Below, in pieces: positions 25,371-34,879 of a stretch of 64,000 nucleotides of DNA. Position 1 is the stretch's first letter; each line of letters starts with the position of its first letter. Origin of the DNA: Gemmatimonadota bacterium (GTDB taxonomy: Bacteria; Latescibacterota; UBA2968); the NCBI GenBank assembly GCA_009838845.1, contig VXRD01000044.1, positions 57,932 through 121,931 on the forward strand, given 5' to 3'. Below the pieces are notes generated by a model. It saw only the letters and a list, made by a program, of their open reading frames with translations. It was not told where the DNA came from and searched no databases. The translations under genes and the position numbers were made by a program.

Positions 25371-26369
25371 TCAGATTGTCGTTCTTCCCTGATACAGTAA
25401 TGGATGTATGATCCCTATCGCGTCAATCTTAGACTGGAGATTGGCGGGGAGGGGACCACGCTCAATGGCGTCGATATTCGATTCGATTTCATGCGGATTT
25501 TTGAAGCCAGTTACGATACATTTGAGACGCTGCTCAGGCAGTAGCCAGCGCAGGGTGAGTTCCGGCAACTCCAGGCCCGATGATGCCTGGATGTCCAGGT
25601 ATTTGCAATACGCGCGGTGGAAACTTTCATCCATCCATTCGGGAAGATGGTCACGCCAGTCTGACTTGGCAACGGCAAGCCAGCCCTTCATAAACATCGC
25701 ACCACCAACCACTCCTACGCCCTCTTCTTCGGTAAGGGGAAGCAGAAAGCGAGCAGCGTTGCGATAAATCGGATTGTATTGGTGTGCGACCATCATTGAG
25801 TCCAGTTCAGTGGCGCTGACCAGCCGAGCAAGGCGTCGTGCATCTTTACCAGTGATGCCGATGAAGCGTGCCTTGCCTTGTTTCTTTGCAATGCGAAGAA
25901 ACTCCAAACAAGGTGCCGCCGGAAAGTCATACTCTTCCTCGTCTATGATCAGCGGTCCTCCGTGGGATATGGCAATCTCTTTAGGCACAGGATCATCTGA
26001 CCACCACTTCCGCTGATCTGCCTCATGTAGCTGGATCAGATCCACATAGTCGGTCTGAAGTCTGCCCAGACTCTCTTCAAATTGTCGCATGAGAGCATTG
26101 ACTTTGCGGTGTCCTCCCGGATCTTCTACACCACCTACCTTGGTCGCCAAGAATACCTTTTCCCGGCGACCACGCAATGCCTCACCTAACATACGCTCAT
26201 CTTTGCCTTTGCCATAGGCGGCAGCCGTATCGAAGTAATTGATCTCCCGGTCAACTGCCAGGGCAATACATTCGTTTACGCCCTGTTGGCCCTGGCCAGA
26301 CATAAAAGCTGTGCCCAGGCCAAGTTCGCTGACATTCACTCCCGTATTTCCAAGTGCTCGACGCTTCAT
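25371..26369 (-). CDS. Aldo/keto reductase
   Basis: A 332-residue protein. The catalytic tetrad is visible: D47 and Y52 in YFDTAAAYG, K77 in FLATKVGG, and H115 in LIQLHEAD. NADPH-dependent reduction of a sugar-type aldehyde or ketone is expected. It converges with the fucosidase gene, the stops lying 17 bases apart. A related but divergent family member is at 40236-41198. Confidence 0.9.
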   Translation of the reverse strand: MKRRALGNTGVNVSELGLGTAFMSGQGQQGVNECIALAVDREINYFDTAAAYGKGKDERMLGEALRGRREKVFLATKVGGVEDPGGHRKVNALMRQFEESLGRLQTDYVDLIQLHEADQRKWWSDDPVPKEIAISHGGPLIIDEEEYDFPAAPCLEFLRIAKKQGKARFIGITGKDARRLARLVSATELDSMMVAHQYNPIYRNAARFLLPLTEEEGVGVVGGAMFMKGWLAVAKSDWRDHLPEWMDESFHRAYCKYLDIQASSGLELPELTLRWLLPEQRLKCIVTGFKNPHEIESNIDAIERGPLPANLQSKIDAIGIIHPLLYQGRTTI

Positions 26370-26450
26370 ATGAATACCGTACTCCTTTCGCCGTCATGTT
26401 GCTTTTCTCGCCTACACGCCAGCAGTCAAACATTGAACGGAATGACTCTA

Positions 26451-27380
26451 TCAATTCAAGTGGTTGTCCAGGAATTCCAATACTCTCGCAAAGGCGGCTT
26501 TCACTTGAGGGTCCCACCAGCGTCCGTCGAATCCGTGGCCGCCGCTCTCGATCGTGACCATCTCGTGGTCCACACCGGCCTCCTTCAGGCGGTTCTGCAT
26601 ACGCACAGACAGTTCGTATGGAACGTCGGTATCGTCTGTCCCGTGTAGCAGCAGCGTTGGCGGATAGTTCGCGTCGATGTTTTGATCTGGACAGTAGGGG
26701 GTGAAAAACGCGGGATCCTTCGCAGGATCGACGCCGCTGACTTCGATCGGCCAGATGCCCTGCTGCCGCGTGTACAGATAGAACGTGCCTGGACGTCTGC
26801 CTTCCGAAATCGCTCTCGGCTCGATCTGCTCCATCGCCTCTTCGCGCCCGATATGTCGCTGCTTCAGGTAGAACGGGGACGGTTTTGAATACCACGAACC
26901 GATCAGGTCTCCATATCCATAGAAGGACACCAGAGCCTTGGGCTTTGAATCGAACGTGCCGGACATCAACGTCAGGTAACCGCCTGCCGAATGTCCGACC
27001 GCGCCAATTCGCGCAGGATCGACACCGAGTTCATCTGCGTTCAACCGAATCCACCCAAACGCATCGCGGACGTCTGCTATGATCTCCGGTAGTTTGGTCT
27101 CAGGGGCGAGCCGGTAGTCGATCGAGATGACTTTGTATCCCGCATCCACGTAGCGAGCCGCATGGCCTTGACCGTTTTCTCGACTGCCCATTATGAGTGC
27201 ACCACCATGAATCCACACTACGGTGGGGGATATTTCGGCCATCGCTTCTGACGAATATACGTCGAGATGAATATCGCAGTCTGTCGTCTTCTTGAAGGCG
27301 TAGGTTCGGCGCAGGAGTGTAAAAATGGGTTCCGGCAAAGTATCCTCTCCAATTTTTTCTGCGTTCTTTCGTGATCTCAC
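26451..27380 (-). CDS. Alpha/beta-hydrolase (esterase/lipase, HGG type)
   Basis: A 309-residue enzyme of the hormone-sensitive-lipase/carboxylesterase type: oxyanion hole WIHGGALIMG (57-66), nucleophile S131 in GHSAGGYL, acidic residue in LHGTDDTDVPYE and His in ESGGHGFDGRWW. No signal peptide. It may remove acetyl or other ester groups from sugars. The start overlaps the permease stop by 4 bases. Confidence 0.9.
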   Translation of the reverse strand: MRSRKNAEKIGEDTLPEPIFTLLRRTYAFKKTTDCDIHLDVYSSEAMAEISPTVVWIHGGALIMGSRENGQGHAARYVDAGYKVISIDYRLAPETKLPEIIADVRDAFGWIRLNADELGVDPARIGAVGHSAGGYLTLMSGTFDSKPKALVSFYGYGDLIGSWYSKPSPFYLKQRHIGREEAMEQIEPRAISEGRRPGTFYLYTRQQGIWPIEVSGVDPAKDPAFFTPYCPDQNIDANYPPTLLLHGTDDTDVPYELSVRMQNRLKEAGVDHEMVTIESGGHGFDGRWWDPQVKAAFARVLEFLDNHLN

Positions 27381-29821
27381 TCCGTCCTTAACGTCTCTAC
27401 AGGATCGGCCTGTACCGCTTTAAGTGTATGTAAAAAAACAGTAATCAACGCAATCACCAACGCCACAAAACCCGCCAAAGCAAATGTGCCCACACCCAAA
27501 TCAACCCGATACGCAAATGAAGCAAGCCACGTTTGCGCCATATAAAACCCAATAGGCCAGGCCACAAAATTTGCAATCAAAATTAGAACAATATACTCTT
27601 TGGTCAAAAGCGTCAAAAGGTGGTATGAACTTGCCCCCAATACCTTCCGAATGCCAATTTCTTTCGTGCGACGCGCAACCGAAAAAGATACCAACCCCAG
27701 CAAACCAAATGAGGCGATGATTACCGCAAGCGCAGAAAAAACAACCACCAATTTCTGCTGCCTCACTTCGCCTTGATACCAGAGGGCTATTTCCTCATCT
27801 ACAAAGGTATATTGAAACGGGTGATCAGGCAAAAATGTTGCCCACGCCTCTTCGAGAAAGGCAATGGTCTCAGGCAAGTTTTCCAGATTAACACGCACAT
27901 AAAGATGCTTGGGATTCCACAGTCCAGGTACAAATATAATAGGCTCAGTTTGATCGTGTAACGAACCAAAGTGGATGTCATCAACAACACCCACAATAGG
28001 TCCTCTTTTATTGTAAAAAGGCCATTCCACTATTTTTCCAATGGGTTCTTTCCAGTTCATTTTTTTTACAAGAGATTTGGAAACAATAAACTCCATTTCC
28101 TTATTTTCGTCCCACTGGTCAATAAACGTAGGCGGGAACGTTCGACCTTCAAGTATCGGAATATCAAATAACCTCAAAAACCGATCGTCGATGCCCATAA
28201 ACCGAAGTTGCTGATCAGGTAGCGTGGTTTCAGGAAAACGAAAAGCCTGTCGGGTGCGGGCAACAACAGTAAACCGGGACACACTTGCATCCAACACATT
28301 GGGGTGTTCGAGAAACCGTGTCTTCACCCGGTCGTTTTGAAGTTTAAGCTCGCCACCAAAATTTCCCCATTGGCTTGATTTATTTGCCATATTAAAAATC
28401 GGCAAACTGATGATCCCTTCACGACGATACCCCAGGTCTTTTTCTGCTATTAATTTCATTTGATCAGCAATGACAAGGGTCAAAGAAATGAAGACGATAG
28501 ATACCGTAAATTGAAAAACAACCAATGTCTGACGAAAGAAACCACTACTCGCAGATGTCGTTTCACTTTTCAGTACAGAAATGGGCTTAAATGTTGATAG
28601 TACAAAAGCAGGATACAACCCTGAAAGCAACCCGATGAAGATAGCAGCAGAAAAGGATATGGCCAAAAATGCTGTATCAAAAAGAATTTCCATTTGTACC
28701 TGAAGCAAATTACTGAAAGTGCCAAACAAAAAACGAGAAAAACAAAATGCCAGGAGCAAAGCAATTATAGAGATCAGAATCGACTCAGTAAGAAACTGAG
28801 CAACAAGATTGTTTGGGTGTGCACCAACAACCTTTCGAACCCCTATTTCTTTTGCCCGAAGTGTTGCCCGTCCCGTCGAGAGATTGACAAAATTAAAACA
28901 GGCAATGACCAATAAAAAGCTGCTGATCAACCCCGCAAAATACAAACGGTTGATGTCTCCATAATCAAAAGTCAATCCACCGCCGGGGCGACGAATATTG
29001 TACATTTGAGACGAATAGAGATAGATTTTATTAAAAGGCTGAAGATGATATGCGTTTCTCGCAGCAACCTCTTTATCCATATACTGCGTGAAAATACGCT
29101 GAATGTTTTTTTCAAAAGCTGCAATAGCCACACCTTCACGCGCGCGCACAAATGTTTCTATAAAACAGTACCCTCTGGCACGCCAATTTGCCCAATGATG
29201 ATGAATCCGAGCAGCAGATGACTGCGTAGCCAGGAGATCAAATTGAATTGTGCTGTTTTTGGGTTTAAAAAATACACCGCAAATACGATAATCAGCACTC
29301 AAGCCTGTTTCTTCAATTCTTAGGGTTTGACCAATCGGATTACGATCTTCAAAGAGTTTCTCCGCCAATGTTTGAGAAATCACTAAAGAACCTGGCGAAC
29401 GCACCAGGGTTGCTGCATCACTCCTCGCAAAAACATGTGGAAATGTATCCAATACGTTGTCATCAGCCAGACAAAAAATCTGAGAAAGTACTTTGTCTCC
29501 CGAACTCACGAAAACCTCTCGACGCAACAATCGGGTGACATCCAATACCTCCGGGTATTCATTCCGCAAAACGCCAGCTAATGCACCAGAAGTACGGGTT
29601 GTGTAAAGCAGTTGATTTTCGTTGCCCATCGTTGAGCGAATTACCCGATATAAATTTTCCGTATTTGGAAATTGTGTATTAAAACCGAGTTCCCAACGAA
29701 TGTACATTGCAATGAGAATGACACACGTCATACCAATTGCAAGCCCCAAAACATTAATCGCCGCATGAAATCGCTGACGCAACGAACTGCGAATAGCAAT
29801 CGTCAAATAACTCTTAAACAT
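27377..29821 (-). CDS. ABC-type permease, MacB/FtsX family (two FtsX domains)
   Basis: An 814-residue membrane protein: an N-terminal helix (17-43), a large periplasmic MacB-like domain, a three-helix FtsX block (about 285-420), a second periplasmic domain, and a final three-helix FtsX block with RRTKEIGIRKVLGAS (about 705). The R-A-K-E-I-G-V-R-K-V-V-G-A sequence also occurs in the first block. This is the Bacteroidetes/Acidobacteria-type permease, used for export or for mechanotransmission. No ATPase gene lies nearby. The coupled esterase downstream suggests a shared transcript. Confidence 0.88.
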   Translation of the reverse strand: MFKSYLTIAIRSSLRQRFHAAINVLGLAIGMTCVILIAMYIRWELGFNTQFPNTENLYRVIRSTMGNENQLLYTTRTSGALAGVLRNEYPEVLDVTRLLRREVFVSSGDKVLSQIFCLADDNVLDTFPHVFARSDAATLVRSPGSLVISQTLAEKLFEDRNPIGQTLRIEETGLSADYRICGVFFKPKNSTIQFDLLATQSSAARIHHHWANWRARGYCFIETFVRAREGVAIAAFEKNIQRIFTQYMDKEVAARNAYHLQPFNKIYLYSSQMYNIRRPGGGLTFDYGDINRLYFAGLISSFLLVIACFNFVNLSTGRATLRAKEIGVRKVVGAHPNNLVAQFLTESILISIIALLLAFCFSRFLFGTFSNLLQVQMEILFDTAFLAISFSAAIFIGLLSGLYPAFVLSTFKPISVLKSETTSASSGFFRQTLVVFQFTVSIVFISLTLVIADQMKLIAEKDLGYRREGIISLPIFNMANKSSQWGNFGGELKLQNDRVKTRFLEHPNVLDASVSRFTVVARTRQAFRFPETTLPDQQLRFMGIDDRFLRLFDIPILEGRTFPPTFIDQWDENKEMEFIVSKSLVKKMNWKEPIGKIVEWPFYNKRGPIVGVVDDIHFGSLHDQTEPIIFVPGLWNPKHLYVRVNLENLPETIAFLEEAWATFLPDHPFQYTFVDEEIALWYQGEVRQQKLVVVFSALAVIIASFGLLGLVSFSVARRTKEIGIRKVLGASSYHLLTLLTKEYIVLILIANFVAWPIGFYMAQTWLASFAYRVDLGVGTFALAGFVALVIALITVFLHTLKAVQADPVETLRTE

Positions 29822-29904
29822 AAGTCTATCTCCAATAATCTTAGAAATCGTTCAATGAGCTATATATTTGATCATTCTATAGAATTTCTTGTTTCATGAC
29901 ATCC

Positions 29905-29990
29905 CGGGTTATTGAAGAAGTCCCAGATGATTCAGCTTATGTCGAAGACCGTCGGCTCCAGCATAGGTGTGTCCGGCTATACCCAATATG
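29905..29990 (-). pseudogene. HAD C-terminal fragment
   Basis: About 85 bases match the 3' end of the HAD gene at 31536-32144: the frame reads LGIAGHTYAGADGLRHKLNH and then stops, against LGIDGHTYAGADDLRQKLNH in the intact gene. The rest of the gene is absent. The remaining bases of 29822-30120 show nothing recognisable. Confidence 0.7.
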
Positions 29991-30120
29991 AACTTTCGTC
30001 TATGTTACACGCTGTCGATATTCTTCTAATCGAATAGGCGTTGACTTTGCCCTCAGTGCATCCACTGTTGCGTTACGATGACAAAACCTACTTTAAACCA
30101 TCTTCAAAGAAGGGGATAAA

Positions 30121-30957
30121 ATGCCCAGTTTAGACTACCCAATCCATAATCATGCACTGGTGCAGAAACTCCACCTGGCACACGCTGATTATTTGCAGGA
30201 ATACTGTAAATATGATACAGAAATTACTGGAAGAGCTTACTATAAAAAAGGTAACAATCGCACTTTTTTTGTCAACGATCTCAGTATGAAAAACAGGATC
30301 ATCTTGATAGGAGATGAAACCCCTGAGCTAATCGACGAATTGATTAAATGGTATGACAAATATGATGCAGAAGCTTGCAATATAGAGATCAACCCTTCGA
30401 ATCTTTATACAAGTACTCAACGAGAATATCCTCCGAAGTTGATTGATTTGCTCATCCAAAGAGGTTTTTTCGTCAGTTCTTTTAGGACCGTATGGGTTTG
30501 CTTACCAGAAGTGTCAAAAATAGAATTTTCCAACGACATCACAATTAGGCGATTTGAATCAGACGAAATGGACGCATTTATAGAAGACTTGAATGTTGTC
30601 GATAAAATAGAAGATGAAGAACAGGCAAAGGTCAGAGACGATGAAATAAGGAGGGATGAAGGGAGCAACCATTGGATTCACTACATCGCTTATGTAGACG
30701 AGATTGCCAGTGCCACGGCCACTCTCTTTATAACTGAAGATGTCGGTTATCTTGCCTGGGGATATACACGACGACAGGCTCGTAATCAGGGGCTTCACGG
30801 ATATCTTATTAATGAAAGAGTAAATGACTCTGCGTTACGAGGATGTTCTCTATCATTTTCCGTCACTAATTTCAATGACCAAAGTTCAATGAATTTGCAG
30901 AGACTTGGATTTCGGTTAGCATACAACTATATCAGGTTTGTGAAGAAACTCAAATAA
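30121..30957 (+). CDS. GNAT family N-acetyltransferase
   Basis: A 278-residue protein. A typical GNAT core is at residues 195-265: DVGYLAWGYTRRQARNQGLH (motif A; the Q-x-x-G-x-x-x-x-L variant) and SFSVTNFNDQSSMNLQRLGFRLAYNYI. The first 130 residues form a less typical N-terminal domain. AAGGGG is seen 8 bases before the ATG. It is a rare plus-strand gene in this part of the window; its 3' end faces the remnants at 30958-31500. Confidence 0.82.
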   Translation: MPSLDYPIHNHALVQKLHLAHADYLQEYCKYDTEITGRAYYKKGNNRTFFVNDLSMKNRIILIGDETPELIDELIKWYDKYDAEACNIEINPSNLYTSTQREYPPKLIDLLIQRGFFVSSFRTVWVCLPEVSKIEFSNDITIRRFESDEMDAFIEDLNVVDKIEDEEQAKVRDDEIRRDEGSNHWIHYIAYVDEIASATATLFITEDVGYLAWGYTRRQARNQGLHGYLINERVNDSALRGCSLSFSVTNFNDQSSMNLQRLGFRLAYNYIRFVKKLK

Positions 30958-31046
30958 GGGCGAAATCACCGTGCCCATCGGTTTAGTAGGGATGCCGTAC
31001 ACTGCCTCTTCAGCCAACTTCCAGTGTTCGTGAGGCTTCCCATACT

Positions 31047-31177
31047 TGGCAGAGGGTGTGGGGATGGTGTACAACTTTGACAGAAGTTCATCGAACCCAT
31101 ATACGAGATATCCTGCAGGATACCCGTAGCCCTCGGTTTGGACGCCTCGGGGCCGGCACCACCGGTTCTCACCCCCT
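31047..31177 (-). pseudogene. tRNA-Sec-like gene, copy 2, broken by a 26-base insertion
   Basis: Matches the tRNA-like gene at 47483-47587 along its length: acceptor strand AGGGGGTG, D arm with a TGGTG loop, loop CGTCCAAA, long variable arm, and 3' CACCCTCT-G-CCA. A 26-base insertion follows TTCGAT of the T loop, so no functional T arm forms. The D stem differs from copy 1 by a paired change (CCAG/CTGG to CCGG/CCGG). Confidence 0.55.
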
Positions 31178-31296
31178 CCTCAATAATTCGACAATATCAT
31201 AAAATGGAATGTTTCGGCTGGGATAGGAGAGACTACACATTATTCGTCTCGAAGCGCTTGCGTCTAACGATGGGTGTGGTCGATGTAGCAGAGCTT

Positions 31297-31482
31297 TTAT
31301 TTAGACTTACGACAGGAAAAAACGACGCATGTTCCGATGGTTCGGTATCCCCGTAAGCTTTCGTCGTCTGTATATCCATAAATCCTGCGGTACGCAGCAT
31401 TATAGAACGGGAGCATATCGCCGCGTCTTCCTTTCAGGTCGTAGCCTTGAGAGTAGATTCTTCCATAAAAGGACTGCTTCAA
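31297..31482 (-). pseudogene. TTG-start methyltransferase, internally deleted copy B
   Basis: A 61-codon frame from TTG at 31482 repeats the first 27 residues of the methyltransferase at 47707-48468 (MKQSFYGRIYSQGYDLKGRR), then jumps to its C-terminal region, first out of frame, then back in frame for VVFSCRK. About 570 bases are missing. The upstream GGAG and the downstream spacer to the tRNA-like copy are retained. The whole of 30958-31535 is occupied by these remnants. Confidence 0.75.
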
Positions 31483-31535
31483 GTTTTTTGGATCTCCTCA
31501 ACAAAGTCGCCATGATCTGTTCTATACCAGTTTGG

Positions 31536-32144
31536 TTACGGAAGAAACCTCAGATGATTCAGCTTCTGCCGAAGATCGTCGGCTCCAGCATAGGTGTGTC
31601 CGTCTATACCCAATCTGGTCGCTGCTGCCACATGCCCGGCGTTGTCGTCTATGAACAGAGCCTGGTTCGGAGTTGCGCCCACGGTAGCCAGGGCTGCGAA
31701 GTATATGTTGGGATCGGGTTTTGTAAACCCGACCTCTGAGGAGTTGATGATGTAGTCGAAACCCCCGGCGATGCCCAGTCGCTGAAGGTCTGATGGTAAT
31801 CTCGATGTCGCATTGCTGATGAGGACTAACTGAGCCTTCTTTCGACAAGCCCGCAAGATCCCCAGGACCTCCGAATTGACTTCTCCTGGCGATGCGGACC
31901 AGAGTTCAACCGCGCGCTCCGCGTTGGCTTCCGGGAAGTCCTTGCTGAGCAGATCCGCAATTCTCCGCCGCCACTCATCGTCAGAGATTTGTCCTGTGAT
32001 CACCAGAGGGAGCAAGTCATCTGAGAACGCTGCTCTGGGGATGGATCCTTCGGGAAGTCCGGTTGCGCGTTCCGCCTCCCGATGTATTTCAGGGGACCAG
32101 ATCCGAATTACCCCATCAAGGTCTGTCAAAATTACATTTGTCAT
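31536..32144 (-). CDS. HAD-superfamily hydrolase (subfamily IA)
   Basis: A 202-residue phosphatase-like protein: D8-L-D10-G at the N-terminus (nucleophile and acid), VLISNATS (motif II), GFTKPDPNIYFAAL (motif III Lys) and ALFIDDNAGHV (motif IV). It likely dephosphorylates a small metabolite. A C-terminal fragment of a second copy is at 29905-29990. Confidence 0.88.
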   Translation of the reverse strand: MTNVILTDLDGVIRIWSPEIHREAERATGLPEGSIPRAAFSDDLLPLVITGQISDDEWRRRIADLLSKDFPEANAERAVELWSASPGEVNSEVLGILRACRKKAQLVLISNATSRLPSDLQRLGIAGGFDYIINSSEVGFTKPDPNIYFAALATVGATPNQALFIDDNAGHVAAATRLGIDGHTYAGADDLRQKLNHLRFLP

Positions 32145-32227
32145 TTATGTTTCTTATCTCGCAGTGATGTACGGCATTTCTATGGGCATCAATTGAATAA
32201 ACACTGTTGTTATGCGTTGTGGTCTTC

Positions 32228-33289
32228 TCAATCAGATTCGACCGCATTCTCCAAAATGGTAAACTTGCGCCAATCAGAGTCGATTTCTGCTTGAATTCCA
32301 TACGGAAGAACGAACATCGGATCTGTGTGCCCGAAATCCATCTGCGTAATTATGGGGAGCGAAGTCAGTCCTTCCTCGTCAGCGACTATCTGAAGTATGG
32401 CGTCGTCATAAGCATGAAACGAATCAGGCGACAACTCGTGGCCACCTGGTCTTCCAAAGAGAATCCCACTCAAAGATGGAAGAATGTCCATCGCAGCAAG
32501 AGACCGGAAAAACCTGGTTACCGTACTTGGCGGCGGTGTTTCTTCAGACGTTTCGATAAAGAGTATCGCGCCTTCCCACAATTCCTTGTTAGGCCAAACG
32601 TCTGTACTTCTTATCCAGTCGAGAACTTCGAGGCAACCACCTATGAGGTGTCCTTCCGTTTGCCCTTCTCCCTGGAGATACTGCCAACCCGCAGAGCCTT
32701 GAAGGATCCTCTTTCTTTTTTGATTCGCAGGATTTGCCCAGTCAAGACGTTCGACGGTCCAGCCATTTCGATTCTCCGGTATTTCACCAATATTTCCAGA
32801 ATCAAATAAGGTCCGTCTAACGGAGTTCACCATGTAGGGAAACAACCCACCGTTCTCGGCAAATCCTGCCATAATTGCTGGACCATAAAAGGAGACAATG
32901 CCCGCCTTTAGGCACGCAAAGTGGGAAACGGTCGTATCGGAATATCCCACGAAGGGCTTTGGATTCTTCCTGATAAGATCAAGGTCTAGGTGACGAAGAA
33001 TTCTAATCGAGTCATCGCCGCCAATAGTCGATATAATTCCTTTGATTTCTGAGTTTGAAAAGGCTTCCATCAAGTCATCCGCACGCGCTTTTGGATTCTC
33101 AGAGAGCCATTTTGGCTCTCTGAGTGTATGAGGCATCTCGATCACGACCAGGCCAAATGCTTCTTCCAGTTGCTTTTTTCCAGCTTCATATCGATGTGGA
33201 ATTAGCCCCGGTCCACCCCATGACAGAGATACAGTGGCTACCTTATCTCCCTCTTGAAGCTTTGGTGGTTTAGTAAGCGATGGTTTCAT
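32228..33289 (-). CDS. LD-carboxypeptidase family (S66), MccF-like
   Basis: A 353-residue serine peptidase. The nucleophile is S117 in VGYSDTT. IETSEE supplies the catalytic Glu and the late MDFGHTDPM the His. STIGGDDSIRIL and YGPAIM are conserved in the MccF branch, which cleaves amide bonds in peptide-nucleotide antibiotics; LdcA recycles murein tetrapeptides. Sequence favours the MccF-like side, thus possible self-protection or detoxification. Cytoplasmic. Confidence 0.85.
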   Translation of the reverse strand: MKPSLTKPPKLQEGDKVATVSLSWGGPGLIPHRYEAGKKQLEEAFGLVVIEMPHTLREPKWLSENPKARADDLMEAFSNSEIKGIISTIGGDDSIRILRHLDLDLIRKNPKPFVGYSDTTVSHFACLKAGIVSFYGPAIMAGFAENGGLFPYMVNSVRRTLFDSGNIGEIPENRNGWTVERLDWANPANQKRKRILQGSAGWQYLQGEGQTEGHLIGGCLEVLDWIRSTDVWPNKELWEGAILFIETSEETPPPSTVTRFFRSLAAMDILPSLSGILFGRPGGHELSPDSFHAYDDAILQIVADEEGLTSLPIITQMDFGHTDPMFVLPYGIQAEIDSDWRKFTILENAVESD

Positions 33290-33361
33290 TATATCAAAAT
33301 GTGTAGGTGAACGAAAGCGATTAGCCTCAATTTTTTATTTTTTTACACACTATGCTTGCTG

Positions 33362-34168
33362 TCACTTATCCTCATTCTTGGTAGCAACGAAGACCATCTC
33401 TTTTTCGTGTTCAGAATTCAGGGTCTCGTCTGTCCAATCGCCTTTGACATCGGCACCTTGAAAGCCTGCCAATTCCAGCATCCACATCAGTTCATTTCGA
33501 TGGTACCAGTGCGTCTGTCCGGTGTGAATCTCCTCTTTTATGAGACGGTCGCCTTCGTATAGTTCGTATCGCCGTTCTCGGACAGCATATTGCTCTACCG
33601 TATCTTCAAAAATTTTGTGGTGGTAAACCAGTAGGCGCTTTCCGTCTTCAAGCTCCTTGTTGGCGATCTGTTTCCACTCGCCAGGCCACGCGTGAATCTC
33701 TTTGGGTCCCCAGTAATAAAAACTATGGGCTGGGGCAACATTAAAGGCGAGAATTCCACCAGGCTCCAAATGAGCGTGGCATCGGCGGAGCGTTTCCAAT
33801 GCCGCTCGCCGTCCCATTACACACTGGAAACCACCGCACGGGATATAGATGGCATTAAATCGATCGGGGAGATCCAACTGCTGCATTTGCTGCTCATAGA
33901 GCACGGGGTCCAGCCCCATCGCGTTCGCATGCTGGCGACATACAGATAGCATATCGCCCGAAATGTCCACCCCCTGTACATCAAATCCTTCTTGCAAAAA
34001 GGTCAGTAGTAACCGCCCCGCTCCGCATCCCAGTTCCAGAGCCTTACTTCCGGCTTTCTCAAGGATGCCTTTGTAGAATGACTTGTCTATGCGGGGGTCT
34101 GACGTCGATATCGTAGCCCAATGAAGTGCGGAGAGTCCAGTGTACAGATCTCGTTCGTCGAATTTCAT
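33362..34168 (-). CDS. Class I SAM-dependent methyltransferase, family M1
   Basis: A 268-residue protein from the ATG at 34168, preceded by GGAGG. Motif I ALELGCGAGR is at 43-52, D68 in GVDIS is motif II, and LEPGGILAFN is motif V. It opens with MKFDERDLYTGLSALHWATI and is a clear paralogue of the gene at 44241-45047 (about half of positions identical). Target unknown; the C-terminal 90 residues form an added beta-rich part. Confidence 0.88.
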   Translation of the reverse strand: MKFDERDLYTGLSALHWATISTSDPRIDKSFYKGILEKAGSKALELGCGAGRLLLTFLQEGFDVQGVDISGDMLSVCRQHANAMGLDPVLYEQQMQQLDLPDRFNAIYIPCGGFQCVMGRRAALETLRRCHAHLEPGGILAFNVAPAHSFYYWGPKEIHAWPGEWKQIANKELEDGKRLLVYHHKIFEDTVEQYAVRERRYELYEGDRLIKEEIHTGQTHWYHRNELMWMLELAGFQGADVKGDWTDETLNSEHEKEMVFVATKNEDK

Positions 34169-34259
34169 GAAAATATCCTCCAAAATGTTTAAAGGTTTAC
34201 CAATGATTTAGCCTATAAAAACACTTTAAAGGATGCATTTTGGAGGAGGCAAAGAGGTG

Positions 34260-34853
34260 TCAGCTTTTGCCGAACTTCCATTCTGAATCCAAAATCGCAT
34301 AGACCAATCGATTCACCCACTTGTCAAACCGAATACCTCCCTCGCGATATTCCGCTTCTTTTGTCATTCCACATTTGATCATGATTTTTTCGGATGCGAT
34401 ATTTCCCTTGATACAGGAGGCAGAAATTTTGTGCATTCCAAGTTTCGAAAAGCCAAAATCAATGACCAACTTCACGGCTTCGGTCATATATCCTTTGCCC
34501 CAATAGGATCTGTTCATGAAATACCCAACATTTCCATCTCCACCACCATACTTTTTGCTTATCCATCGAAGGTCAACGTGACCAACCACTTGATGGGATG
34601 ATTTGAGCACAATAGGCCAATAATAGCCTTGTCGATCTTCTTCAAACCGATGGCGCATAAAATCTGCCAATTGGATAAATGTCTCATCTCTTGTTTTTGT
34701 CGGGCCCCAACTCAGAAACTTCATGACTTCAGAATCGCTCATCCATTGGTGAACCATATCCAGATCACTTGAAGTATATTCTCTAAGAAAGATTCGATTT
34801 CCAGTTAGGTCAGGCATCAATGGTATGCTTTCATTAAGATAAAGCGGAGACAT
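34260..34853 (-). CDS. GNAT acetyltransferase, RimJ/RimL type
   Basis: A 197-residue protein with the RimJ/L pattern: LREYTSSDLDMVHQWMSD, NVGYFMNRSYWGKGYMTEAV (motif A, G-K-G) and MHKISASCIKGNIASEKIMIKCGM. Such enzymes acetylate N-terminal amines of ribosomal proteins or small molecules. The 5' part overlaps no other gene. It ends 91 bases upstream of methyltransferase M1. Confidence 0.88.
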   Translation of the reverse strand: MSPLYLNESIPLMPDLTGNRIFLREYTSSDLDMVHQWMSDSEVMKFLSWGPTKTRDETFIQLADFMRHRFEEDRQGYYWPIVLKSSHQVVGHVDLRWISKKYGGGDGNVGYFMNRSYWGKGYMTEAVKLVIDFGFSKLGMHKISASCIKGNIASEKIMIKCGMTKEAEYREGGIRFDKWVNRLVYAILDSEWKFGKS

Positions 34854-34879
34854 TCAGTATCCGGGTTTTGTTTTCCGCT

